NCBI GenBank assembly: GCA_024449915.1
Contig: JAMZAV010000074.1
Coordinates: 960,001-1,024,000, forward strand
Reading direction: 5' to 3'
Origin: Sweltsa coloradensis
Taxonomy: Eukaryota; Arthropoda; Insecta; Plecoptera; Chloroperlidae
DNA: 64,000 nucleotides
The position numbers were made by a program, and so were the translations under genes. The notes below the pieces were generated by a model. It did not search any database and was not told the origin of the DNA. It was given only the letters and a program-made list of their open reading frames with translations. This document shows, piece after piece, positions 12,310 to 23,270 of the stretch; within the stretch, counting starts at the first letter, position 1; every line of letters begins with the position of its first letter.

Positions 12310-12515
12310 ATGTTTATTAATACAATTCAGAAGTTAAAAAATCCATCCCGATCGGGGTTCGAACTCGAGTTTCCCACATTCCAGGTAGGCGCATTTGCCA
12401 ACTAAAACCACGATCCGGATGGATTTTTTAACTTCTAAATTGTATTAAATATTAACAATTCCACCGACATGAGTGTTTCCCGACTATCCAAATCGAGAAA
12501 AAAATACGGAAGTGT
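12310..12515. repeat. SINE-like palindrome around a tRNA-like head
   Basis: A tRNA-like segment (B-box read on the minus strand as GAGTTCGAACCCC) lies between inverted flanks of about 30 bases: AGAAGTTAAAAAATCCATCC on the left and GGATGGATTTTTTAACTTCT on the right. The right flank continues into a tail (AACAATTCCACC, GAGTGTTTCCCGACT) shared with 8563-8612 and 62637-62680. The tRNA part is therefore inverted relative to that tail, compared with the 62.6-kb copy. Confidence 0.55.
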
Positions 12516-13076
12516 GTTTGATTCATGATTAAGAAAATTCATTAGCCGATACATTAATTATTTACACAATTACCATATAATGTTAATAAATTCAGTCGCA
12601 AGGATCTTCCCTTCTCTCCATTGGGCGATTTAGTCAGGCACCGGTTTAATATGCTGCTGTCTAATCGAACAATTCTCCCTTGCACATACTTATGAAGAGT
12701 TTACAACAGAGTATAAAATCCTGCATGTTTGTTATTTTTTAGTTTGGTCCATTCTACACAATAATATTGTGTAATGAAGTAAATAAGTAAATATATTCAT
12801 TATCTCTGTCATATTCAGAGTGAGCAGCATAGGAGAAGAAACATAATTATTATTATACATTAGTTTCATAAGTAAATATTCTTGAGTTGAGTGGGTAAAA
12901 TGAAAGTGTAAAAAAACGTAATCAAATGTTCGATACTCGAAACTTATTTCGCACCTTATGGAGACTCTACGAGCGATAAAATACTATAGGCTCTAATACA
13001 ATTTACAAATTCACGTTTCCCACTTCTTATCAGCCAGTATACAATGTCAGAGAATTTAGTGATACATTTAAATCTA

Positions 13077-14470
13077 CTAGGAAGCTTCGCAAACGCTTTT
13101 TCTGGCGCGTTGTTGGATGAGCGTTATTGGTGCATTGAGCTGCCATGTGTTCATGAGTGCGATTACGCTCAAATTTCACAAGAATATGTTAATTTATAAA
13201 ATTAAGGATCTGTGAAAAAATTATTATAGTCGGATAAAGCATGTAGGTGTTATAAGTCAAAGAAATGTTTTTTAAATCGAAAAAATCGTAAAATTGTGAT
13301 TTTCAAGAAAAATAATTTCTTGATTGCGCTCAAAATTCACACACATAAATTAATTCATAAAATTAAGGTTCTGTGCAAAAATAATTACAATCGGATAAAG
13401 CATATAGGTGTTATAAGTTACGTTTTTTTTTAAAATAGAAAAAATCTTAAAATTGCAATTTTTATAAGAAATAATTTTTCGATGGCGCTCATAAATAAAT
13501 AAATAAATAAATACATAAATAAATTTTTATTTAGAGTCTACCCACTCAGTTATATAACTGATTTTCAGTGGGGGACTTTAAATCAAAGCGACCAAGCCAA
13601 CCCTGCAGGCCCCGACGCAATCGACGAGTGAGCGATAACCAACCAAAGATCGATATTTTTAATAGGAAATATAGCAATCAGTGGTATGGACAGTGCGAAC
13701 ACCCGCGAATCAACGCCAGAATCAACAAGGCCGATTCAGAACAACTCTGAAATTTATTATGTGCTTCGTTGCTAGGACGGCTCCAAAGTCACCGTTTCCA
13801 AACGGTGAACGTGGCAGTTCTAAGTTTAGGGATTTTGAAGGTCTCCAGAAAATTTAATCGCAATTAAAGTATCGATTAAGCCGGAATCGTGCTAACAAAC
13901 ACACAAAATTAGGAAAAAAATCGTTAAATTGCGATTATCATAAGAAACAAATTTTTGATTGTGCTCAAATTTCACAAAAATATTTTAATTCAAAAAATGA
14001 AGGTGGTGTGAAAAAATCATCACAATCAGATAAAGCATGTAGGTGTTATAAGTCGAAGGATTGTTAAATTTTTTTTTAAATCGTAAAATTGCGATTTTTA
14101 TGAAAAATAATTTTTGATTACGCTCAGATTTTACACGAATATATCAATTCATAAAATAAAGGTAATGTGAAACAATATTAACAATCGGATAAAGCATGTA
14201 TGTGTTATAAGCCGAAGAAATGTTTTAAAATTAAAAAAAAAAAAATCGTCAAACTGCGATTTTCATGAAAAATAATTTTTCGATCGATTTTTCCTACGTG
14301 GCAGTTCTAAGTTCAGAGATTTCAAAGGTTTCCAGAAAATTTTATCGCAATTGGAGTATCGGTTTAGCCGGAATCGTGTTAACAAACAGCCAAAAATACA
14401 GAAAAAACGGATTTTTTTCTCCAGTGTAGTGAAATTAAATCTTCGCTTCGCTCGTTACGCTCATCCAAAA
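13077..14470 (-). mobile_element. Helitron-like copy with internal tandem units
   Basis: On the minus strand this ends in the family 3' signature: GCTCATCCAACAACGCG-type block, AACGC/GCGTT hairpin, then CTAG (13077-13080 on +) followed by T. The opposite end, CTTCGCTTCGCTCGTTACGC with CTCATCCAA at about 14445-14470, is the family 5' end. The body contains several diverged units of about 160 bases (marker GGATAAAGCATGTAGGTGTT). A differing insert of about 400 bases at 13490-13900 starts with an AAAT repeat; the 60-codon frame there has no recognisable domain. Confidence 0.6.
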
Positions 14471-15060
14471 AATCTTTCCCTCAACAGATATATTTTATAT
14501 CGATCAATTTTGCTCTCAATTCTCAAAACAATAATAAAATACATTCCCAAAACAAAATACAATAGTGCTTGTGTGTCAGCTAGGGTGCTTCAGCAAAACC
14601 GCATTGCGCTATTGATATTACAATCAGGCACCTTACACAACAAGCCAAGTTTTTTTTAATTTTCGAGGTGTCACCCAGTCTTCATAAGTAAGAAGTAAAA
14701 TAAATTCAAAACCGATAATAAGCTGGATTCTAGAGATCAAGACATCTGGGAAAATCCTGATGACACATCTTAATTTTGGTTGGAATATAAAACTCCTTCT
14801 GAATTATCACGATGTAATTACACGATGTCAATTATTTATTACTAGAAGTAGGCCTCCATTATAATAATGCAATGTAAAAATCGCACAATGGTTTTGGTTT
14901 TTGTGCAACGTTCAAATTACTCATGTGCATTGTGCATTCAGGTAATTGTGATATAGTGCCGTGAGAAAAGAAACGAATATAAAGTTAACTGGAAGGAATC
15001 GATATCACGGATTTTGTCCAAAACTTTTTAGGTTTAACATGTAGCTATATTCAAACTTGA
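14471..15060. other. Foldback-element interior, right half
   Basis: Nothing recognised. The 102-codon frame at 14351-14659 begins inside the Helitron-like repeat and is not a gene. Confidence 0.4.
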
Positions 15061-15110
15061 CCGATAATCGGCTCTACGAGGACTTGGGTTCGAATCCCGC
15101 CTAAGGCATG
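15061..15110 (+). repeat. tRNA-like 3'-half followed by a T-run
   Basis: GGACTTGGGTTCGAATCCCG contains a perfect B-box-like core and is followed by a run of T, as at a pol III terminator. No D-arm or intact acceptor stem can be drawn, so this is a SINE or tRNA remnant, not a tRNA gene. Confidence 0.4.
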
Positions 15111-15235
15111 TTTTTTTTTATCGTCCTTAATCGTCATGTATCACCACTCGTCGTCTCGAATCGCCTTCGTGCATTAATTGATACAGTCCATAAACCACCT
15201 ACGTCAACGCCCACCCCGCGGGGCGGCAAGTGTTA

Positions 15236-15518
15236 TATTTGGATGAGCGTAGCGAGCGAAGCGAAAACTTCAATTTCACTGACCCCTCAAAAAATTTAGC
15301 TCCAATTTTTTTTTCTTCTTGTATTTCTGTCTGTTTGTTCGCACGATTTCGGGCAAACGGCATATGCGATCTTGATGAAAATTGGAGGGGACCTTCGTTT
15401 TCTCTGAACTTAGACGTGCCACGTTTTTGGGTACAATCGAAGAAATATTTCTTACGAATACCGTACTTCCACGATTTTTTTTCGATTTTTAGTGCGATAT
15501 TTTCGTCACATTGGGGAT
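15236..15518 (+). mobile_element. 5' fragment of a Helitron-like copy, truncated
   Basis: It starts at TTGGATGAGCGTAGCGAGCG and runs through the family core to GCGATATTTTCGTCACATT. It then switches abruptly to the 174-bp array at about 15518, so either the array invaded it or the element recombined there. The two overlapping short frames are repeat-derived. Confidence 0.6.
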
Positions 15519-17625
15519 AATTTGTGAGAGTATTAATAGCAGCTAATTAAGAGCCTAGTGATTTTGACTTCTGATACATGATTTTGATAAACGATACTTT
15601 ATTTGGATTTCGAAATATTATTTGTTTATTTATTTCTTATTTCACCTCACTGCAGATTCTGTAGTTTAGGGGTGCAAAAATCAGCACTTGATAATTTGAG
15701 AGAGTATTAACAGCAGCTAATTTAGAGCCTAGCAATTTTGACTTCTGATACATGATTTTGATAAACGATGCTTTATATGAATTTCGAAATATTATTTGTT
15801 TATTTATTTCTTATTTCACCTCACTGTAGATTCTATAGTTAAGGGGTGCAAAAATCATCAATTGATAATTTGTGAGAGTATTTATAGCAGCTAATTTAGA
15901 GCCTAGTAATTTTGACTTCTGATACATGATTTTGATAAACGATGCTTTATTTGAATTTCGAAATATTATTTGTTTAATTATTTCTTATTTCACCTCACTG
16001 TGGATTCTATAGTTTAGGGGTGCAAAAATCAGCACTTGGTTATTTGAGAGAATATTAATAGCAGCTAATTTAGAGCCTACAAATTTTGACTTCTGATACA
16101 TGATTTTGATAAACGATCTTTATTTGGATTTCGAAATATTATTTGTTTATTTATTTCTTATTTCACCTCACTGCAGATTCTATAGTTTAGGGGTGCAAAA
16201 ATCAGCACTTGATAATTTGTGAGAGTATTAATAGCAGCTTATTTAGAGCCTCGTAATTTTGACTTCTGATACATGATTTTGATAAACGATACTTTATTTG
16301 GATTTCGAAATATTATTTGTTTATTTATTTCTTATTACATCTCACTGTAGATTCTTTAGTTTAGGGGTGCAAAAATCAGCACTTGGAAAGATGTGAGAGT
16401 ATTTATAGAAGCTAATTTAGAGCCTAGTAATTTTGACTTCTGATACATGATATTGATAAACGATTCTTTATTTGGATTTCGAAATATTATTTGTTTATTT
16501 ATTTCTTATTTCACCTCACTGTAGATTCTATAGTTAAGGGGTGCAAAAATCATCACTTGATAATTTGTGAGAGTATTTATAGCAGCAAATTTAGAGCCTA
16601 GTAGTTTTGACTTCTGATACATGATTTTGATAAACGATGCTTTATTTGAATTTCGAAACATTATTTGTTTATTTATTTCTTATTTCACCTCACTGTAGAT
16701 TCTATAGTTTAGGGGTGCAAAAATCAGCACTTATAGTTATTTGATTGAGTATTTATAGCAACTTATTTGGAGCCTACAAATTTTGACTTCTGATACATGA
16801 TTTTGATAAACGATACTTTATTTGGATTTCGAAATATTATTTGTTTATTTATTTCTTATTTCACCTCACTGCAGATTCTATAGTTTAGGGGTGCAAAAAT
16901 CAGCATTTGACAATTTGAGAGTGCTTTAATAGCAGCTTATAGCATAGTTATTTTGACTTCTGACCATGATTTTGATAAACGATCTCTCATTTGGATTTCG
17001 AAATATTATTGGTTTATTTATTCTTAACTCACCTCACTGCAGATTATATAGTTTAGGGGTGCAAAAATCAACACTTGGTTATTTGAGAGTGTATTTACAG
17101 CAGCAAGTTTAGAGCCTATTAATTTTGACTTCTGATACATTATTTTGAACGATACTTTATTTGGATTTCGAAATAATATTTGTTTATTTTTTCATATTTC
17201 ACCTCACTGTAGATTCTATAGTTTTGGGGTGCAAAAATGAGCATTTGGCAATTTGAGAGTGCTTTAATTGCAGCTTATTAAGATTCCAGTAATTTTGTCT
17301 TCTGTTACAGACTAACAGTATTTTAATAAACGTTCCTTCTTTGTATTTCGAATTATTATTTGTTTATTTGTTTCATATTTCACCTCCCTGTAGATTCTAT
17401 AGTTTAGGGGTGAAAAAAACAGCACTTGGCTATTTGAGAGAGCATTTATAGCAGCTTATTAAGAGCCCTGTTTTTTGGACTTCCGTTTCATCATTTTGAA
17501 AAACGTTTACTTCTCTACTTTGGAAATCGAATTCTTATTTGTTAATTTATTCCATATTTCACCCCCTGTAGATTCGACAGTTTAGGAGTGCAAAAATCAG
17601 GACTTGTCATTTTAAGAGTGCATAA
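15518..17625 (-). repeat. 174-bp tandem repeat, right arm (twelve units)
   Basis: The marker GGGGTGCAAAAATCAGCACT or a variant recurs at about 15669, 15843, 16017, 16190, 16364, 16538, 16712, 16888, 17056, 17226, 17407 and 17584. Spacings are 168-181, mostly 174. The units are the inverse of the left-arm array. This arm has about three more units than the left one, so copy number changed independently after insertion or between donor arms. Confidence 0.85.
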
Positions 17626-18137
17626 TTAGCTGCTTATTTAGAGCCCGGTCCCACTTCTCCAAAATGATTTTGAAAAAAGCATTAACTTGGCTCCCCCAAT
17701 TTGAAATGCGAAATGCTGCGAATTGGTGGGGGTGCAAAAATCTAGATTTGGGTGCAAAAAAGTGCAAAAATAGTGCAAAAATATGAGACTATTTTCGGTT
17801 CGAGATTCTCATTTGGGAGAGCCAAGTTAATGGACCCAAACTTAGGCCCCCCTTTTTGAAATGGCCGTATCTCCGAAAGTATTGGGGTGCAAAATTCGGG
17901 ACTTGGGTGCAAAATGGTGCATAAGTGGTGCAAAATTATGCACATAGTTTTGAGTTGAAATTCGCATAAGGGGGGTCAGCGTAAACTTAGCCCCCCCTTT
18001 TTGAAATGGCCGTATCTCCGAAAGTATTGGGGTGCAAAATTCGGGACTTGGGTGCAAAATGGTGCATAATTGGTGCAAAAATTATGAACATGTTTTTGAG
18101 ACAAATGTTTTTGGGGGGGGGACAAGTTTACGGACCC
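17626..18137 (-). repeat. Right arm, terminal and subterminal part
   Basis: Inverse of 8801-9320. Here a different block of about 150 bases (CCCCCCTTTTTGAAATGGCC then CTCCGAAAGTATTGGGGTGC) is duplicated, near 17848 and again near 17993. Each arm has thus expanded a different subterminal segment. Confidence 0.8.
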
Positions 18138-18145
18138 TATATATT
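18138..18145. repeat. Right 8-bp target site duplication
   Basis: TATATATT, an exact match of the sequence at 8793-8800, immediately outside the terminal GGACCC. Confidence 0.85.
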
Positions 18146-19779
18146 TCAACATTCTGTTCGAGCTGTCTGTGACATTAGCCTGTCATTAGCCAGGAAAAAA
18201 GAAATATGGTTATATTTGCGTTAAAAATCGTTTGGGTATTCGCCCTACTAAGGTACATATTGGTTTAACTCTGTGTAACCCTCTTCAGGTTACTTATTAG
18301 GTAATATGGCAATTGTGACGGGAATAACTTACTACTTACTACTCAATTAATATGCATGTACGGATAACATTGGCCTCGAACATCTTCACACTACACACAT
18401 TTCTTAAAGGTTTTCCTTCATCAGGTTTTTTATCTTTCTATCTACTTTCTACCCAACTTTCATCGTAGATCTTCAAAAACTTACAATGGTTTCAACTTTC
18501 AACATTTAAAAAACTTTTCTTACCGCAAACTTCACGACACCACAATTGCGTTTTGGAAACACAAAAACCAACATTCATTCAGTTTGTCGCCTAATTTATA
18601 TTCCACTGGCCACACTTGTGATAAATCCAAGCTGGGTAAAGTAGAAAGGCTATCTCGGGTTTATCGCTGTCATAAAGACTCGTAGAATTTAGACTGACCA
18701 ACTAAGTAAGACGTGACGGAAAAATCTAGACCTATCTATTAGCATAATTTATTTGGTATTAGTATATAGCGAATTGGCCGCGGTTTAAACGACGTCGGTC
18801 TTATAAGCCATGCATGTTTTGTTTTTGGTTTGAATTCTGATGTAGTAGCTGTATAGTGTTTTGTCATGTGCGATTTCATTGGAAATACTTAAGAGCGTTC
18901 ACCACCCCTTTTTTAGGCAATTTTCTGTTTGCTCGGCTGAATGACATCACAGTTGTTAGAAATTTTGAACATATCTCAAGAAAGTGGAAATAAAGGTTTC
19001 TATGGTAACACATTCCTAAAATTTGTTTTGAAATAATTTATAAAAAATAAATTAGATTTCACGAATTTCAATTTTGTTAAAAAGTCCAAAATTGACTATA
19101 TTCGTGAATTTTTTCTGGCTGATCAAGTCAAAATTTTGAAAATCTATGACTGTTGGAACGTCCATGTATGCTTTATTGACAAGTTTGCAAAATTGTATTT
19201 ACGTAGGATGCTTTTTGGCCGAGCAAACCGCTATTTACTAACTATCAAAAGGGTGGTGAACCCTCTTGTAGCGAACGCAGGAAGCCTCAACGATATCTAG
19301 CTATGTAACGAAGATTTGTTAGTAGGTGTGACGTAAGTGTTTACATACTGGTAGGGATATATACGGAAATATTATAACCATGTACTTAAATCTTTCTTGT
19401 AGAACAATGAAACAAGCAGGCGTGTCGAGTGGACGGGGTCTGGGGCAATGCCCCAGCCGTTAGATGCGAATTCAATTTGGAGCTAAGATTATTGGGGAAG
19501 AGATTAAAATGCATTTGAGTGAAATAATTTATTAGTACAATGGCGGTTTTCGTATGAATTTTTATCCAATTTCTACGTTTTTGTAGAATTTCGGACATTT
19601 CACTACTTAATGCGAAATTTCCGTAGGACATACTTAGTTAAAAAGAGGACGATATTCCGGATGTGTAATAACTCTGTCAGTGTAATGTCAACTCGTCCCC
19701 TTAGAATGCAAGTGTTCTATCTCCAAATTACAACAATCAAAATTGTGGATTTTCACTCAAATAGTATTAGTAAAAGTAA
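18146..19779. other. Unrecognised AT-rich DNA
   Basis: No exon, tRNA-like box or repeat shared with the window was recognised. The short frames at 19386-19631 (-) and 19610-19939 (+) overlap one another and have no family features. Confidence 0.4.
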
Positions 19780-22700
19780 CTCACCAAGATACCAAAATTC
19801 GCAAGTGGAGTTAGAACACTTACATTCTAAGTGGACGAACTGTGTGTTTGCGATGTTGCTCCCAGGGTATTCCCCACCGAAAGGTTTACCTTTCTTAAAA
19901 TATATTCTTGTCCATACTTTATGCTTACACTGTGACTAAACGAATACTCACAATTTCTTGTCTCAAGCTAAAGGTTGCCCTCTTACATGGGACACTGGGG
20001 AATACTAGGGTAACAGGACTCCGGCAAAGTCCTTACAGAAATAATGAAACGTTATCGCAAAATTTGATGCAACGCACCATCATATAAACTCTCCACCGAT
20101 TACGCTAGCGATGAGCTGTATCGTTCAGATGGCTAGTGAATCCTAAAGCGACATTGAATGAAAGTAGGGGAATGAAAACGGTCAATATTAAACTCGTGGG
20201 TATTTTATTTTTTACGTATGTGTATTGTGTACGGTATATCAAGATATCAATCTTCTGATTGTCCATGTGTTCCATGTGTTTCGTGAGATTTAATGTGTTG
20301 GTAATGTTTTAATTTCGTGTTTACTGTGTTTAAAAAAATAACGCTACAGAAAAAAGACATGACGTAACATATAGACGAGAAAGATTGTCTTGTTCTTGTG
20401 AGTGTTATTGAAAAATTGCAGACACTTTCGTCTTTGTTACTAATATTTAAACAAAATAATAAGCAAATACATTATATTAATTTATAAATATTATCGATTT
20501 CAACACACTTTCTTTGCACAGTTTTTAGCTTCTACGATATCCTATCAGTGTGCAGTCGTATTTTAAAATTGTGTTTAACGCCTTTATACATTAAAAACGA
20601 TCAATTCAAATTCATACCGTGCTGTTTTGTATCGGTTGTATATAGTGTGACTTTTGCTTATTTTCAGTGAATTACATTCGCAGCTGAATATTAACTTTTC
20701 AGCTGGTTAAACTGCTGTTCCAGACATTTTACATAGTTTTTATCATGCGTTAAATAAACCCCTCGTATGCCTCGAAAATTCATCGTCAGATACAAGAGAG
20801 GACACAATATGTTTTGTAGCAAACCTAATAACAAATATATCTAGCATTCACAAATTTATTTATACGTTTTGCAAACTCGAGTACAGTTGAAAAGTAAAGT
20901 ACTTTGGGGCGTAGGTTTGCATTCGATCCACATTGGCTCAACTTTACATCAAGCATACATTGTTGTCTTGAACAGTGACATTGCAACAACATAAAGATTA
21001 TTGTTTGTTTATCGATAGTTAAATTATACCAACTTTGAACCGATTCGATATTAAATGAATATTACTTTCGGTGTTAAAATATATCTATTACTGCACAAAA
21101 CTGTGCAAAGATCATTCACCACTATGTTTTAACTCTATAAAATATTAGGTAAATAGTTAATATAAAACTATTTTGAGACGCAAGAGTAAGATATCGTGTG
21201 CCCGTTTAAAAATGTGTAAACCTTTATAAAGTATAAGATCTTGGCATACGGATATGTTTCAATATCATTGTTTATGGTGACTGTGTTGAATTTATTTTCT
21301 GTACGTGTAAAAAACAGAATTCAAAAGGATGGCACACACAAGTACTAATTCTTTCTTTTACGTTTTTACGAAACACTCAAAGAACTATTCTGCAAGAGAA
21401 ATTTTTCGGAATAACTTTGATAAAATATTTTTAAGCAAGAATCGGTTCGAGTACTAGTGTTGAGTCACATAATAATTACATTAATACAATTCTTACAACA
21501 CAGAAGACAAAAGCCTACTATGTAAGTGTGTTAAGTTTTTCAATTTTGTATGAGAATGCTTTCTTTACTTTAAAGATAATCTCTTATTTCTTACGAATGA
21601 GGTATATTCTATATTCTGTTGTTGAGTTGCCTGAGAATGAAGCAAACATTATGTAGTGCTCTCTAAAAGAAAATATTATATAAAATAAGCAAACTTAATG
21701 CAGAAAAATGCAGAATATATGAATAATAATCAGAAAGGTGATAAGACAAAATATGATCCGTCAAAGAACAAAAAATCTGCTTCTAAACTAATATTGTCAG
21801 CACCGCTCGATGATCTACTGCGTGTGTATACGAATATTCCAATACTCGTTGTAGATGGAATATTCTCTAGTGGCGTCGCCTCGAATACACTCGACGTCCG
21901 ATTCAGTCAAGTGCAGGTTCGCTCGTTGAGATCTGAAAGTCAGAAACGAGGGGAGATCACAGCGTCCTAGCTAAGGGTCAAGCTCCACAGAGAGGGCATC
22001 ACCATTGGGCGCTGGGGGATGGTTTCGATCCAATCATTTGATTGGCAATCACACGAGAATACGAAGATTTGTCTCGGAGGAATATCGATTGGATTTTATT
22101 GTAGAATTATTTCTGTTCGTTATTAAATTTTATAATTTTCAATCAAAATGCAGAAATAATAATCATTTGTAAATTGATAAAAACTAGATGTATTCTTTGA
22201 TAGAATGTTTCAGATTAGATATTAGCGCTGGTGTACAAAATCGGTAGATATTATAAACAAATAAACACCATCGTCGTAGTTTATAACAATACAAAGTAAT
22301 TAATGCTTTCTGTTCCATAGCGGTACAAAGTTTTACGTTTTCTCTTTCCCGCGCTTTTATTCTAAGAAGACGTGTGACGTCATAGCCCTGTAGAGCGATG
22401 TTTATGAATGAAATCGACTTCTTCTAGATCACAAAGCAAAATTCGCCGCTCGGTCGTTCACCAGCTCGTGTTAAAACAATAGGCCATTGTTGACATTTAC
22501 TTTATTAATGTTATCATAAAACCCACTGCCTACTCTTGGCTCCAGGAGCCACGAGTAACATCTAGGAGGTAGTGATAAAACCATTAATCGTTAAAAATGT
22601 AATGTACACAGATGTGTCAATGTAATATCTTGTTATACAAATAATTGTTTATTAGTATTTCTTAGTCAAGCTAGAAACAATATTTTTTCAATGAGCACAC

Positions 22701-22803
22701 GGTGATTGTTTGTTAGGTTTATGACGTCATGCTCTGTTCTTCCCGCCATTATTACGCACAAAACTTTATAAGCTCACTTTTATGACTGAAAATATTTTAT
22801 AAA
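19780..22803 (+). repeat. Duplicated segment, copy A (best preserved)
   Basis: About 3 kb of otherwise anonymous DNA, beginning TCACCAAGATACCAAAATTC, that recurs almost collinearly at 23271-25460 and in part at 25660-26610. The 90-codon frame at 21698-21970 is not preserved in the other copies, so I do not call it a gene. A block near 22310-22480 is somewhat GC-richer and has promoter-like TGACGTCA sites. Confidence 0.75.
22375..22382. promoter_or_regulatory. Palindromic CRE-like site
   Basis: TGACGTCA is a perfect cAMP-response-element palindrome. A second copy lies at 22722-22729, and the first is preserved at 26204-26211 in the partial third copy. No attached gene is identified, so function is unproven and chance cannot be excluded. 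Confidence 0.3.
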
Positions 22804-23270
22804 CTAGGAAAACGCTTAAGTCCCCGCCGCGTTGTTGGGTGAGCGTAATTGGTGCACTAAGTTGCCATGTGTTACGCGGATTTTTACTGTTGTTCTGTGA
22901 AAAAATCATTAATTAGTCGAAGATTTTTTTTTAAATAAATGAAATTAAATAAAAAATTACCTTTATTTTTTTAATTAATCGTAATTTTTTAAAAAAGGAA
23001 AAAATCATAAAAATGAAATTTTCAGAAGAAATAGTTATTCGATTGCGCTCAAATTTTACACAAATATATTAATTCATAAAATTAAGGTTCTGTGAAAAAT
23101 CATTACAATAGGATAAAGCATGTAGGTGTTATAAGTCAAGAATTGTTTTAAAAATGAATAAAAAACGTAAAATTTCGATTTTCATGAGAAATAATTTTTT
23201 GATTACGCTCAAATTTCACACGAATATCTAAATTTATTAAATGAAGGTTCTGTAAAAATAGTTTTTTAAG
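22804..23270 (-). mobile_element. Helitron-like copy, 3' part (minus strand)
   Basis: On the minus strand it ends with CCTAG (CTAG at 22804-22807 on +) followed by T, preceded by the AACGCGGCGGGG.../AAGCGTT hairpin and CTCACCCAACAAC. Its body shares the 160-base units of 13077-14470 (GGATAAAGCATGTAGGTGTT). It is interrupted at about 23271 by the start of duplicated copy B. Confidence 0.55.

Larger units (their letters stand above)
8801..18137. mobile_element. 9.3-kb foldback-type element with long inverted arms
   Basis: The left end GGGTCCGTAAACTTGTCC is exactly mirrored by GGACAAGTTTACGGACCC at the right end, and both are flanked by TATATATT. Homology continues inward through subterminal TGCACC-rich sequence and then an array of 174-bp units on each arm, in inverted orientation. 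Left arm is about 8801-10790, right arm about 15518-18137, spacer about 4.7 kb. Long inverted ends built of tandem repeats are the hallmark of foldback (FB/Galileo-like) elements. An 8-bp duplication also fits hAT, P and Merlin superfamilies. No transposase frame is visible, so it is non-autonomous or decayed, and I do not assign a superfamily. Confidence 0.85.

Noticed and set aside
21698..21970. 90-codon plus-strand frame in duplicated copy A
   Set aside because: The corresponding region in copies B and C is broken by stops and indels, and no domain is recognisable.
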